NCBI GenBank assembly: GCA_045104975.1
Contig: JBGCCY010000024.1
Location: 1-64,000, forward strand
Length of the DNA: 64,000 bases
Origin: CAJQQY01 sp045104975
GTDB taxonomy: Bacteria > Bacteroidota > Bacteroidia > Chitinophagales > Saprospiraceae
Direction: 5' to 3'
This document shows, in pieces, positions 50,880-58,846 of this stretch. A program made the translations under genes and the position numbers. Below the pieces are notes generated by a model that worked only from the letters and a program-made list of their open reading frames with translations, had not been told where the DNA came from and did no database searches. Numbering within the stretch: position 1 is the first letter of the stretch; every line of letters starts with the position of its first letter.

Positions 50880-51875
50880 ATGAAAAATATCAATAACCTA
50901 TTTTTATTATTTGCAGCCCTGTTTTTGTCGAGTCAATCGGTTCAAGCATCTGGCGATTTTTTGAACTCAACAACAATAGTTCTTTCAGAATTTTCAACTA
51001 CTGATGCTCCGTGTGGCAAAAGAGCTAAATATTGTAAAGGGGCAGTAAAATTTAAAGATGGAAGTTCTTACAATGGTGAATTTCGGTATGGCGAACCACA
51101 TGGTACAGGTATTTATTCTTGGACTGATGGCGAAACGTATGAAGGAGAATTTGTAAATGGGTTGAGACATGGTAGAGGAAATCATATTTTTAATAATGAT
51201 GACAAATATGAAGGGGAGTGGGAATATGGAATGATGCATGGAGAAGGAATTTATCATTGGAAAAATGGAGGACAGTACAGAGGAGAATTTGTGGAAGGTT
51301 TGATGCAAGGAAAAGGAACAATTATTTTGCCTGATGGTGAAATTTATGAAGGAGAGTGGAAAAATGGATTAGCGGATGGAAAAGGAACTTATACTCGATT
51401 AGATGGAAGTATGTACAAAGGAAAAAGTAAGAAAGGAGAGAGACATGGTTCAGGAAGAATAGTTTGGAAAACGGGAGATTACTTTATTGGAAAATGGAAA
51501 AACGGAAAGATCAATAAAACAGGAACTTTCCATTATAATAATGGAGATCAATTTACGAGTATTTGGGACGAAGGTGAAATGACTGGAAAAGCAACCTACA
51601 AATTTCATGATGGAAAAGAAATCAAAGGGGACTTGAAAGAAGTGGAAAGACAAGTGAAAGGCGATGAAGATCGGATGGAAGAAATTATGCCTAATCTAGG
51701 ATTGACTTGGTACGCTATAGCATTAGAATACAAGGCTGCTGAAAGATATGATTTGGCAATGGAGAATTTGAAATTATCTCAACAATATGTTCCAAAATCT
51801 TCTGACTTGAATAAGTTGGTGTATCAACAAATCGAAATTATACAGAAAAAATTAGATGAAATAGAAGGCCTTTAA
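50880..51875 (+). CDS. Secreted MORN-repeat protein
   Basis: 331 residues. Signal peptide MKNINNLFLLFAALFLSSQSVQAS. From residue 50 about eight MORN repeats (GSSYNGEFRYGEPHGTGIYSW, GETYEGEFVNGLRHGRGNHIF, KYEGEWEYGMMHGEGIYHW, QYRGEFVEGLMQGKGTII, IYEGEWKNGLADGKGTY and so on). Bacterial MORN proteins are often surface or periplasmic; function unknown. The C-terminal 100 residues contain a TPR-like segment (LGLTWYAIALEYKAAERYDLAMENLKLS). A terminator lies about 145 bases downstream. Confidence 0.88.
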   Translation: MKNINNLFLLFAALFLSSQSVQASGDFLNSTTIVLSEFSTTDAPCGKRAKYCKGAVKFKDGSSYNGEFRYGEPHGTGIYSWTDGETYEGEFVNGLRHGRGNHIFNNDDKYEGEWEYGMMHGEGIYHWKNGGQYRGEFVEGLMQGKGTIILPDGEIYEGEWKNGLADGKGTYTRLDGSMYKGKSKKGERHGSGRIVWKTGDYFIGKWKNGKINKTGTFHYNNGDQFTSIWDEGEMTGKATYKFHDGKEIKGDLKEVERQVKGDEDRMEEIMPNLGLTWYAIALEYKAAERYDLAMENLKLSQQYVPKSSDLNKLVYQQIEIIQKKLDEIEGL

Positions 51876-52207
51876 ATCAATATTTAGATAAGACGTTATT
51901 CGTTTGACGTTAAACGTTTTAAGTTTATGAAAAGGTCATATAATTCTATTTAGAATGAAGTCTGCTAAATTACGTTATTACAAAAACTTAATAAACATCC
52001 ATCCAAAAACCGAATTTTAAAAACTGCGCAAGTCATTTGCGCAGTTTTTTTTGTTTAAGATGCGCTCTTAAATTTAGGCAAGGTTTTTAAGCTATAATAA
52101 TTGAAAAGTTAAAGTACTTTTAAAAAGGTGACTCTGGTCATCATTTACTTGTCAATATTGTTAGAAGATTGATTTACAATTTTTCGAAACCAAAAAAAAA
52201 TCATCCC
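51876..52207. other. 332-base gap between MORN and zinc protease genes
   Basis: Contains a degenerate GACGTTAAACGTTTT stretch of the same family as the short inverted repeats elsewhere (near 51900), the terminator at 52021, and an A/T-rich leader for the next gene. No ORF or RNA gene recognised. Confidence 0.5.
52021..52052 (+). terminator. Terminator after the MORN gene
   Basis: AAACTGCGCAA pairs with TTGCGCAGTTT around a GTCAT loop, followed by T-run. Confidence 0.85.
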
Positions 52208-52864
52208 ATGCTAAAGAAAAGATATTTTATTCTCTTACTGATTGCTTCCTTTTTTATTCCAAGGTCTTTTCTATCTATGATTTTATCGGAGAATCAAAAT
52301 GAGATTTCTTTAGTTTCGAATATAGAAAATAACAAAATATTTGTAGATAATTACAAAACACAATGCTTGAAAGCACTTTCGTTCTATCCTGAATTAAAAG
52401 ATGTAAATATTGAATTTAGGGAAGCAGAGATTGGAACTACTTTGGCTGCTCGTCCCATGATTACGAGTTTTTTTAATTTGGATTATGAAAGAAAATATGA
52501 AGTAATTTTTAATAATGCGAATGATTGTGAAGTACCATTTTTGGATTTGCCAGAGGAAGGTCAGGTTGGCATTTTAGGACATGAGTTAGCACATATTTTA
52601 GATTACGAAACTAAAAGTTTTGGGCAATTATTGGTCACCGGTTGTTTTTATATTAATGCACATAGTATTCGAAACTACGAACGAGGAATTGATAGGGTGA
52701 CTGTAGAACGAGGTTTAGGAGAAAAATTGCATGATGCTTATCATTACATTTTAGAAGAATCTCAAGCTTCATTAAAATATAAAAACTTTAAAAAATTCAC
52801 TTACCTAGAGCCACATGAGATAATGGAACATGTGCGAGAATCGGGGATTAGCGTTGGTTTTTAA
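52208..52864 (+). CDS. Exported HELAH zinc metallopeptidase-like protein
   Basis: 218 residues from the ATG at 52208. A hydrophobic N-terminus (MLKKRYFILLLIASFFIP) is a signal peptide or anchor. The motif GHELAHILDYE (HELAH at 125-129) is a zincin active site, with a candidate third ligand Glu at LEESQAS near residue 190. Flanking segments (DVNIEFREAEIGTTLAARP, EVIFNNANDCEVPF) are conserved-looking. A longer in-frame start only adds polar residues. Substrate unknown. A terminator follows. Confidence 0.72.
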   Translation: MLKKRYFILLLIASFFIPRSFLSMILSENQNEISLVSNIENNKIFVDNYKTQCLKALSFYPELKDVNIEFREAEIGTTLAARPMITSFFNLDYERKYEVIFNNANDCEVPFLDLPEEGQVGILGHELAHILDYETKSFGQLLVTGCFYINAHSIRNYERGIDRVTVERGLGEKLHDAYHYILEESQASLKYKNFKKFTYLEPHEIMEHVRESGISVGF

Positions 52865-52900
52865 AAGTAGCCAGCACCTTCGTCAGGAAGGAAAGTCTAA

Positions 52901-52943
52901 AAAAAAATGCGTCATGGAAATTTATTTCCATGACGCATTTTTT
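52901..52943. terminator. Bidirectional terminator
   Basis: AAAAAAATGCGTCATGGAAA pairs with TTTCCATGACGCATTTTTT; serves the protease gene (plus) and the sigma gene at 52966 (minus). Confidence 0.9.
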
Positions 52944-52965
52944 CTATCATTAAAAAGGGTGCAAC

Positions 52966-53490
52966 TTATTTAAAAGCGAATTTCTGTGCATATTTTTTTT
53001 CAATTTGATGTTTCAATTCTTTTCGAGCAAAAAAGATTTTACTTTTTACTGTTCCAATTGGAAGATCAAATTTTTCTGCAATCTCTTGATATTTATAACC
53101 TTCATAATGCATCAAAAACGGAACTCGTAAACCTTCATCTAAATTCCCAATAATCTCCGTTAGCTCGTCCATCATAATATTGCTATCTCCTTCATTAGCA
53201 ATTACATGCTTACCTGAATTGATATAGTAATTATTGTCTGTTGAATCCATAATAACATTTGCTCTTACCTTCTTTCTATAATCATTGATAAAAAGGTTTT
53301 TCATGATCGTAAAGACCCAAGCTTTAAAATTTGTTCCAGTTTGAAACTTATTTTTATAGGTCAAAGCCCGAAAGGTAGTCTCCTGATATAAGTCTTTTGC
53401 TCTCTCTTTATCTTGAGTTAATTTATAAGCAAAAGCATTAAGCATTTGAGAAAGTTGGCCGTATTTATTTTGAAATTCAGTAGTTGTCAT
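52966..53490 (-). CDS. ECF RNA polymerase sigma factor
   Basis: 174 residues with sigma region 2 (FAYKLTQDKERAKDLYQETTFRALTYK, then NFKAWVFTIMKNLFINDYRK) and region 4 (LTEIIGNLDEGLRVPFLMHYEGYKYQEIAEKFDLPIGTVKSKIFFARKELK). This is the RpoE-like extracytoplasmic-function type. No anti-sigma gene is adjacent. It is divergent from the sigma-2-only gene at 53746. A good promoter (TTTG-N20-TAccTTTA) lies 43-74 bases upstream, which also contains a GTTAAACA motif shared with two other sigma-type genes. Confidence 0.95.
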   Translation of the reverse strand: MTTTEFQNKYGQLSQMLNAFAYKLTQDKERAKDLYQETTFRALTYKNKFQTGTNFKAWVFTIMKNLFINDYRKKVRANVIMDSTDNNYYINSGKHVIANEGDSNIMMDELTEIIGNLDEGLRVPFLMHYEGYKYQEIAEKFDLPIGTVKSKIFFARKELKHQIEKKYAQKFAFK

Positions 53491-53532
53491 CGTTTAAAAA
53501 TTTAATTGTTAGGAAGCTATTTAATGATGATA

Positions 53533-53564
53533 TAAAGGTATATTTTTTGTTTAACAAAACCAAA
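53533..53564 (-). promoter_or_regulatory. Promoter of the ECF sigma gene at 52966
   Basis: TTTG (53564-53561), 20 bases, TAccTTTA (53540-53533) on the minus strand; GTTAAACA (53555-53548) lies between the elements. Confidence 0.5.
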
Positions 53565-53745
53565 TAAAAGATTAAACAAAATTAATTCAATTATTTTTAT
53601 TTTTTTTTATTTAAAATAAAATAGTATTTAAGTAGTTGATTATCAATTGTTTATGATCGTGATTTTGAGGGGTGAGATTTTAGTAATTTTCATTTTTTTT
53701 TGAAAGTTTTAAACAAAAATATCCAAGTGGCGTTATTTGGGTATT

Positions 53746-53982
53746 ATGAAAAACGAAATTTTCTTTCAATACTTAAACCAAAACAGAGTTCATATTCAAG
53801 GACTCGCATCAGAGTTATCTAATGACTTTGCTACTGCTCGGTTTCTTTATCGAGAAACGACTCATCAAGCGATGAAGAATCAAGCTAACTTAAAAGAAGA
53901 GATTTTTAAAGATTGGTTGATGGCAACTATGCAGAAAACCTATCATAAAATATTGCGGAATGAATATTCAATTAAAAACTAG
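53746..53982 (+). CDS. Sigma-region-2-only protein (truncated ECF sigma)
   Basis: 78 residues from the ATG at 53746 (a TTG nine bases upstream is an alternative). The whole protein aligns with region 2 of the neighbouring ECF sigma factors with one gap: LASELSNDFATARFLYRETTHQAM against FAYKLTQDKERAKDLYQETTFRAL, and FKDWLMATMQKTYHKILRN against FKAWVFTIMKNLFINDYRK. It ends where region 4 would begin; no downstream sigma-4 sequence remains in any frame. The next gene starts inside it (23-base overlap). It may be a relic, or a small regulator that competes for core RNA polymerase (inference). Confidence 0.65.
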   Translation: MKNEIFFQYLNQNRVHIQGLASELSNDFATARFLYRETTHQAMKNQANLKEEIFKDWLMATMQKTYHKILRNEYSIKN

Positions 53983-54400
53983 AGTTGATGGAAATTATAA
54001 AGACATCATGGAACGGTTTGACCGCAATCTGTTTGAAGCATTAAAACCTAAAAATGCTAAAATGGAAATTGTGGAATTCACAGGTTCCAAAAAAGGAGAC
54101 AAAGTCCATCTTCGATTTCTGAGTCCAATAAAAGCAGAATGGATAAGTGAAATAATTGAAGATGGAGAAACCGAAACAGAATCCTACTTTGTAGATGAAG
54201 GAACAAAATTACCTTTTCCACTTTCCTCTTGGAGACACAAACACATCGTTCAAAAAATAACTGATAATAGTAGCTACATCATTGATGACATGACCTTTGA
54301 AGGGATTAATTCTTTGTTTACCTTATTTTTATATCCTGCTCTTTACGTTGCTTTTTATCCTCGAAAAAGTATTTACAAATCTTATTTCAAAGCTGACTAA
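53960..54400 (+). CDS. SRPBCC-family protein
   Basis: 146 residues, START/SRPBCC-like fold: MNIQLKTRVDGNYKDIMERFDRNLFEALKPKNAKMEIVEFTGSKKGDKVHLRF, then EWISEIIEDGETETESYFVDEGTKLPFPLSSWRHKHIVQKI. The last part is hydrophobic (FTLFLYPALYVAFYPRKSIY). Homologues of this type often sit with sigma and DUF2177 genes in photo-oxidative-stress operons (general knowledge, from ChrR-type regulons). The ATG lies inside the preceding gene, indicating coupled translation. Confidence 0.8.
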   Translation: MNIQLKTRVDGNYKDIMERFDRNLFEALKPKNAKMEIVEFTGSKKGDKVHLRFLSPIKAEWISEIIEDGETETESYFVDEGTKLPFPLSSWRHKHIVQKITDNSSYIIDDMTFEGINSLFTLFLYPALYVAFYPRKSIYKSYFKAD

Positions 54401-54412
54401 AATTTTAAAAAT

Positions 54413-54820
54413 ATGAGTATTGTTTTTTACCTAAAATTATATTTTTTGACCATTCCTATTTTTTTTCTAATTGATATGATCTGGTTGGGATCTCTTGCAA
54501 AGAAATTTTATGGAGATAATGTCGGACATTTACTTTCAGAAAAAGTCAATTGGAAAGCTGCAATTGTTTTTTATTTCATTTATATCGTGGGAATTCTTTT
54601 TTACTCAGTAGTTCCTACCATAGAAGATGGTAATTGGCAAAGAGCACTTTTATTGGGCAGCACTTTTGGATTTTTTACTTATGCTACATATGATTTAACC
54701 AATTTAGCTACTTTAAAAAATTGGTCAGTAAAAGTAGTTTTGGTGGATATTGTGTGGGGAATGATTCTTTGTGGAGCTGTGGCTGCATCTTCTTTTCAAG
54801 TGGCAAAATGGTTGCTCTAA
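54413..54820 (+). CDS. DUF2177 membrane protein
   Basis: 135 residues with four hydrophobic helices. The segment FFLIDMIWLGSLAKKFYGD and the motif TYATYDLTNLATLKNWSVKVVLVDIVWGMIL are hallmarks of DUF2177. The function is unknown. It begins 12 bases after the SRPBCC gene and completes a likely three-gene operon with the sigma-2-only gene. Confidence 0.88.
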   Translation: MSIVFYLKLYFLTIPIFFLIDMIWLGSLAKKFYGDNVGHLLSEKVNWKAAIVFYFIYIVGILFYSVVPTIEDGNWQRALLLGSTFGFFTYATYDLTNLATLKNWSVKVVLVDIVWGMILCGAVAASSFQVAKWLL

Positions 54821-54923
54821 TTTTTTTCAAAAAAAAAGAGGTTAGTAGAGAAAAAAAGTAGTAATTTTTCCCTCTGAAATTTCCCCTTCAATAAAATCCT
54901 CGTACTTTAAGAAAAAAATTTAA

Positions 54924-55466
54924 ATGCAAATCACTCAAAATATTTCCACGTTAATTCTAAGTTTAATTATCATTTCATTCTTTGCTTGCCAGCCTCCTCA
55001 ACAAAATGTAGACTCGAAAGGGCGAGATATTTTGAAAAAACATGAGGTGAATAAGAGTATGGAAGATATTGTTAATGAGTTTCAGGATACGATCTATGTG
55101 CCTATCTATTCAGATATTTATAGTCAATCTAAAAATGTAAGTTTTCTTTTGACTGCTACTTTGAGTATTAGAAATACAAGTATGCATGATTCAATTTATA
55201 TTGAAGCGATAGATTATTATAATACCAATGGCGACTTGGTTCGGAAATATACAGACAATACTTTATTTCTGAAGCCTTTGGAGTCAATTGATTATGTCGT
55301 TGATGAACAAGATGAAAGTGGAGGGACAGGAGCCAATTTTATCATTATTTGGGGAGCAAAGAATGATCAGATAAAACCAATTTTTGAAGCAGTAATGATT
55401 TCTACTCAAGGTCAACAAGGGATCTCATTTACAACTCAAGGAACTTCGATAAGTAGGAGAAAATAA
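54924..55466 (+). CDS. DUF3124 lipoprotein
   Basis: 180 residues. Signal peptide and lipobox MQITQNISTLILSLIIISFFAC (Cys 22). The mature part matches DUF3124: DTIYVPIYSDIYSQSKNVSFLLTATLSIRNTSMHDSIYIEAIDYYNTNGDLVRKY, then PLESIDYVVDEQDESGGTGANFII. Such proteins are periplasmic or outer-membrane lipoproteins of unknown role. It ends in a strong terminator shared with the small gene at 55509 on the other strand. Confidence 0.85.
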   Translation: MQITQNISTLILSLIIISFFACQPPQQNVDSKGRDILKKHEVNKSMEDIVNEFQDTIYVPIYSDIYSQSKNVSFLLTATLSIRNTSMHDSIYIEAIDYYNTNGDLVRKYTDNTLFLKPLESIDYVVDEQDESGGTGANFIIIWGAKNDQIKPIFEAVMISTQGQQGISFTTQGTSISRRK

Positions 55467-55508
55467 AAAAAAATCACCTCTCATTATTTGAGAGGTGATT
55501 TTTTTTTT
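55467..55508. terminator. Strong bidirectional terminator
   Basis: A-run, ATCACCTCT ... AGAGGTGAT, T-run; perfect stem. Serves the DUF3124 gene and, on the minus strand, the small ORF that ends at 55509. Confidence 0.9.
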
Positions 55509-55661
55509 CTAACTCGGTTCCATCCTCAATATTTCGTATTCATTATACTTTTGTAATTTCTCAAAATACCTCTTCGAAACAGATATCAAAACATCAATAG
55601 ATGGAAATTTTAAAACTACTTTTTCCGATGTTTCTTTGATTAATTTTACTTTAATTTTCAT
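55509..55661 (-). CDS. Small 50-residue protein (below the usual size cutoff)
   Basis: ATG at 55661, stop at 55509, product MKIKVKLIKETSEKVVLKFP and on to RMEPS. It is lysine-rich and amphipathic without a signal peptide. Support: the frame is open over 50 codons, ends exactly at a strong terminator and begins downstream of a separate hairpin (55684-55732), so the transcript would be bounded on both sides. I do not recognise the family. Confidence 0.5.
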   Translation of the reverse strand: MKIKVKLIKETSEKVVLKFPSIDVLISVSKRYFEKLQKYNEYEILRMEPS

Positions 55662-55683
55662 AAAATAAGGTTTTTATTAGGGT

Positions 55684-55732
55684 ATAGATTATGCTATGAA
55701 TTTTTTTGAAAAAGAATCATAGCATAATCTAT
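55684..55732 (-). terminator. Hairpin after the TPR gene
   Basis: ATAGATTATGCTATGA (55684-55699) is perfectly complementary to 55717-55732. It lies downstream of the minus-strand TPR gene and upstream of the small ORF. Confidence 0.75.
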
Positions 55733-55834
55733 ATCTAAGAGATTGGTTAAAAAAAAATGATTTCTCGTATATTTTATTCTAAATAAAACTGGAGAATCTT
55801 TTTATAAATGTTTAACGTCAAACGGATAATGTTA

Positions 55835-57070
55835 TTACTCTGTACAAAAGTAATCTCTAGTTTTGACTGCTGTTTCAAAACCTAAGTCTATGGCTTGATC
55901 CAGATCTGAACAACCAGAAATTTTGTCATAAATCAAAAAGAAGGCTAAAGCTCGATTATAATATGCTTCAGCATAATTTTCATCTATGTCGATGGCAAAA
56001 GTATAATCATCGATTGCTTTTCGATGCAATCCAAAAAGCAAATTTAAGTTTCCTCGGTTTTTGCGTAGTTCAGCATTTTGTGGAAATTCTTCAATTGCTT
56101 GATTCAAGTCAGCAAGTGCACCACCATAATCTCCTAGCATTTTTTTAGTCAGACCTCTATTAGTCAGAGCCTCCATGTAGTTGTTCCCTTTCATCTTTAT
56201 GATAGTGTTATAATCTTCCACAGCTTTTTCTTTTTCTCCCATTTGCTTGTAAAGTAAAGCTCTTTCAAAGTAGGCTTTAGTCAAATCACTTTGCAATTCA
56301 ATTGCTTTATCTAAATGAACCTTAGCTTTTTCATAATCATTAAGACTTCGCTCAATTCGCCCAAGATTATACCAGCTGATCGCAAAGGTAGGGTCTACAG
56401 AAACTGCCTTTGAAAAAGCATCTTCTGCATCTTCAAACTTACCTTGACTTCTTAAGATCACTCCTTTCAAATCATGGCCAATAGCCGATTCAGGAAAATC
56501 AATTAATACTTCATTCACTTTTTCTAAAGCAGAGGCAAGACGGTCAGCGTCAATCTCTTCAATGACTTTAGTAATACCTTGAAATTCGGCTTCTTGGTTT
56601 TTATCACTAAGTATTTTTTTATCTAAAGCTTGATAGTAATAGGTGAGTTTTCGATAAGTATTCAATTCCTGTACTGCTTGTTCTGGTTGCATTGATAGGA
56701 TTTGTCTTAATCCACCATTTCCGTTAAAACCATATAAATTAGCTGCTAGTGGATTGATTCGGTTAGCTTTTCGTAGATCTGCTTCAGATTCCATCGTCAT
56801 CCCTACAATTTTTTTGAATTTAGCTCTCAGAAGAAGTGCTTCTGCAGAATTAGGATTTTGCGCAACTGCATTTTCTAACGTAAAAAATGTCCCTTCATAA
56901 TCTGAAGCTCTGAACTGTTGCTCTGCTTTTTGAAGTAACGGTTGTACTGTTCGACTTTGATCTTCGGAAGTAAATGATTGCCCCGCCGCTGTATTATTCA
57001 TTCTTCTAGTTTGTGCGAAAATTGTTGCTTGGGTAATAAAAATTAAGATGGTGATTATTAAGTATCTCAT
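55835..57070 (-). CDS. Secreted TPR-repeat protein
   Basis: 411 residues. Signal peptide MRYLIITILIFITQATIFAQ. Most of the rest is TPR: for example LLQKAEQQFRASDYEGTFFTLENAVAQNPNSAEALLLRAKF, ESAIGHDLKGVILRSQGKFEDAEDAFSKAVSVDPTFAISWYNLGRIERSLNDYEKAKVHLDKAIELQ, and YMEALTNRGLTKKMLGDYGGALADLNQAIEE; about nine to ten repeats. The role is unknown, but such periplasmic TPR proteins often act as scaffolds. The start ATG follows an A/T-rich leader. Confidence 0.88.
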   Translation of the reverse strand: MRYLIITILIFITQATIFAQTRRMNNTAAGQSFTSEDQSRTVQPLLQKAEQQFRASDYEGTFFTLENAVAQNPNSAEALLLRAKFKKIVGMTMESEADLRKANRINPLAANLYGFNGNGGLRQILSMQPEQAVQELNTYRKLTYYYQALDKKILSDKNQEAEFQGITKVIEEIDADRLASALEKVNEVLIDFPESAIGHDLKGVILRSQGKFEDAEDAFSKAVSVDPTFAISWYNLGRIERSLNDYEKAKVHLDKAIELQSDLTKAYFERALLYKQMGEKEKAVEDYNTIIKMKGNNYMEALTNRGLTKKMLGDYGGALADLNQAIEEFPQNAELRKNRGNLNLLFGLHRKAIDDYTFAIDIDENYAEAYYNRALAFFLIYDKISGCSDLDQAIDLGFETAVKTRDYFCTE

Positions 57071-57249
57071 TTTTGTTATTTATAAAAAGTTATTAAAACT
57101 AATTTTTTTCTTTTCTGATAATAGAACAAAGATAAACTAATATAGTTGCAAAACTAATCAAAAAGATAGTAAAACTATCATTTATGGTTGTTTAGTAACT
57201 ATTAAATTAAGTTAAGCTAAAAAAAAATTAAAAAAAGACGTTTTTTTAG

Positions 57250-57280
57250 TTGAAAAGTTAAACATTTTGATTTATGTTTG
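57250..57280 (+). promoter_or_regulatory. Promoter of the ECF sigma gene at 57349
   Basis: TTG (57250-57252), 20 bases, TAtgTTTG (57273-57280), directly followed by CGTTATG. A GTTAAACA motif lies at 57257-57264 and GCGTTAT at 57280-57286. Confidence 0.6.
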
Positions 57281-57348
57281 CGTTATGCTTTTGAAAATGA
57301 TAGTAAAGCTATTACAAATTTAAGTAAAAACACCAAAATCAATATATT

Positions 57349-57867
57349 ATGCAAAACTTCCAATTTGTTCAAGAATTCAATACTCACAGCAATTACCTTC
57401 GAAACTTTGCAATGAAGTTAACAAGAGATAAAAGTGCTGCTGATGATTTATTTCAAGAAACTGCTTTGCGTGCTTTTCGACACCAAGCACAGTATATTAA
57501 TAATACTAACCTTAAAGCATGGCTAAGTACCATTATGAAAAATTCATTTATCAATTTGTATCGAAAACAAAAAAGAAGAAGTGAAATTCAAGACACCACT
57601 TCAGAAGATTTTTACTTGAATCTTTCAAAAGATACCATTGGAAACGAAGGAGAAATGAATGTAAATATTCAAGAGATTTCTCAAATTATTGATTCACTTG
57701 CAGAAGGATATCGGGTTCCATTTTTAATGGCGTATCAAGGTTATCAGTACGATGAAATTCAGGAAAAAATGAATCTTCCAATGGGAACAATCAAAAGTAG
57801 AATTCATCATGCAAGAAGAATTTTGAAAACCCAAATTAGAGGAATTTATGATGATGTAGCTGCTTAA
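57349..57867 (+). CDS. ECF RNA polymerase sigma factor
   Basis: 172 residues with region 2 (FAMKLTRDKSAADDLFQETALRAFRHQAQ, LKAWLSTIMKNSFINLYRKQKR) and region 4 (ISQIIDSLAEGYRVPFLMAYQGYQYDEIQEKMNLPMGTIKSRIHHARRILK). Close to the sigma factor at 52966 (same VPFLMxYxGYxYxEI pattern), so they are probably paralogues. The start is 69 bases after its promoter. A TetR regulator follows 57 bases later. Confidence 0.95.
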   Translation: MQNFQFVQEFNTHSNYLRNFAMKLTRDKSAADDLFQETALRAFRHQAQYINNTNLKAWLSTIMKNSFINLYRKQKRRSEIQDTTSEDFYLNLSKDTIGNEGEMNVNIQEISQIIDSLAEGYRVPFLMAYQGYQYDEIQEKMNLPMGTIKSRIHHARRILKTQIRGIYDDVAA

Positions 57868-57923
57868 GAATGAGAGGTAATTAGATTCATGAACCCAATT
57901 TTTAAATTCAAAATATCAAAATT

Positions 57924-58658
57924 ATGAGACCTTTTTTTGTGCAACTAGAAATCAACCCTAATTTATTTTTAAATGATCCTCAAAAAACCAAATTGGGAAG
58001 AAAGATTATTGAGAAAAGTGTTCTTTTGATTGATGAAATTGGATTGGAGCAATTTAATTTCAAAAAATTAGCACAAAACATTTCTTCTTCCGAGGCTTCT
58101 GTTTACCGATATTTTGAAAATAAGCGACATCTTTTTGTTTACCTCTTAAATTGGTATTGGGAGTGGATGATTGCAAGAATTGATTTAAATACTATGAATA
58201 TCGCTGATCCAAATGAACGACTAAAAGTTGCTTTGCGAATCATAGTAGATACGGCTAATAAAAACATGACTATTGAATTTGTTGATGAGGAAATTTTGCA
58301 CAAAATTGTTGTCAGAGAAGGAGCGAAAGCATATCATAATAAATTAGTGGATGAAGATAATGTAGATGGTTTTTTCCTTGCTTACAAAAGATTATGCAAT
58401 AGCATCGCTTCTATAATTACAGAAGTAAAAGAAGATTTTCCATACCCTAAAGCCTTAGCCAGTACTTTAGTTGAAACGGCTAATAACAATTTATACTTTG
58501 CTCGACATTTACCTCGACTGACTGATTTGAGTGAAAACGGAACAGAGCAAGACTTGAATGACCAAGTAAAACAAATGTTAGAATTTTTCTGCTTCGGATT
58601 AATTCACAAAGAATTAAAGTCCGAAAAAGAAATCCAATCGATGACTGTAAAAAATTAG
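57924..58658 (+). CDS. TetR/AcrR-family regulator
   Basis: 244 residues. The N-terminal helix-turn-helix (LGRKIIEKSVLLIDEIGLEQFNFKKLAQNISSSEASVYRYFENKRHLFVYLL) is the TetR type, with YRYFENK in the recognition helix. The C-terminal ligand domain is not assignable. In context, next to an ECF sigma factor and a prohibitin-like lipoprotein, a role in stress or envelope regulation is likely but unproven. Confidence 0.85.
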   Translation: MRPFFVQLEINPNLFLNDPQKTKLGRKIIEKSVLLIDEIGLEQFNFKKLAQNISSSEASVYRYFENKRHLFVYLLNWYWEWMIARIDLNTMNIADPNERLKVALRIIVDTANKNMTIEFVDEEILHKIVVREGAKAYHNKLVDEDNVDGFFLAYKRLCNSIASIITEVKEDFPYPKALASTLVETANNNLYFARHLPRLTDLSENGTEQDLNDQVKQMLEFFCFGLIHKELKSEKEIQSMTVKN

Positions 58659-58669
58659 ATATTTACCTA

Positions 58670-58710
58670 GGTAGTCATGTGGTCCATATCTGTTGGACGG
58701 CATGCCTACC
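58670..58710. repeat. Small inverted repeat after the TetR gene
   Basis: GGTAGTCATGTGGTCCA (58670-58686) pairs imperfectly with TGGACGGCATGCCTACC (58694-58710). Possible terminator; no T-run follows. Confidence 0.55.
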
Positions 58711-58846
58711 ACCTTAAAAAATCAAACCTATATTTTTTTTTAAACTGTATTTGACTCGAGTAACATCGAGAGTCGAACAGAGACATTTATATCAAATTTT
58801 CAATTAACCTATTTAAAATTTTTAAAACCTTTAAAATAAAAAACGC

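Noticed and set aside
58741..58800. GACTCGAG...CGAGAGTC near 58750 as an additional repeat-family member
   Set aside because: Only about 8 bp pair and the unit differs from the CTCCGAnTCG family at 38841; too weak to list.
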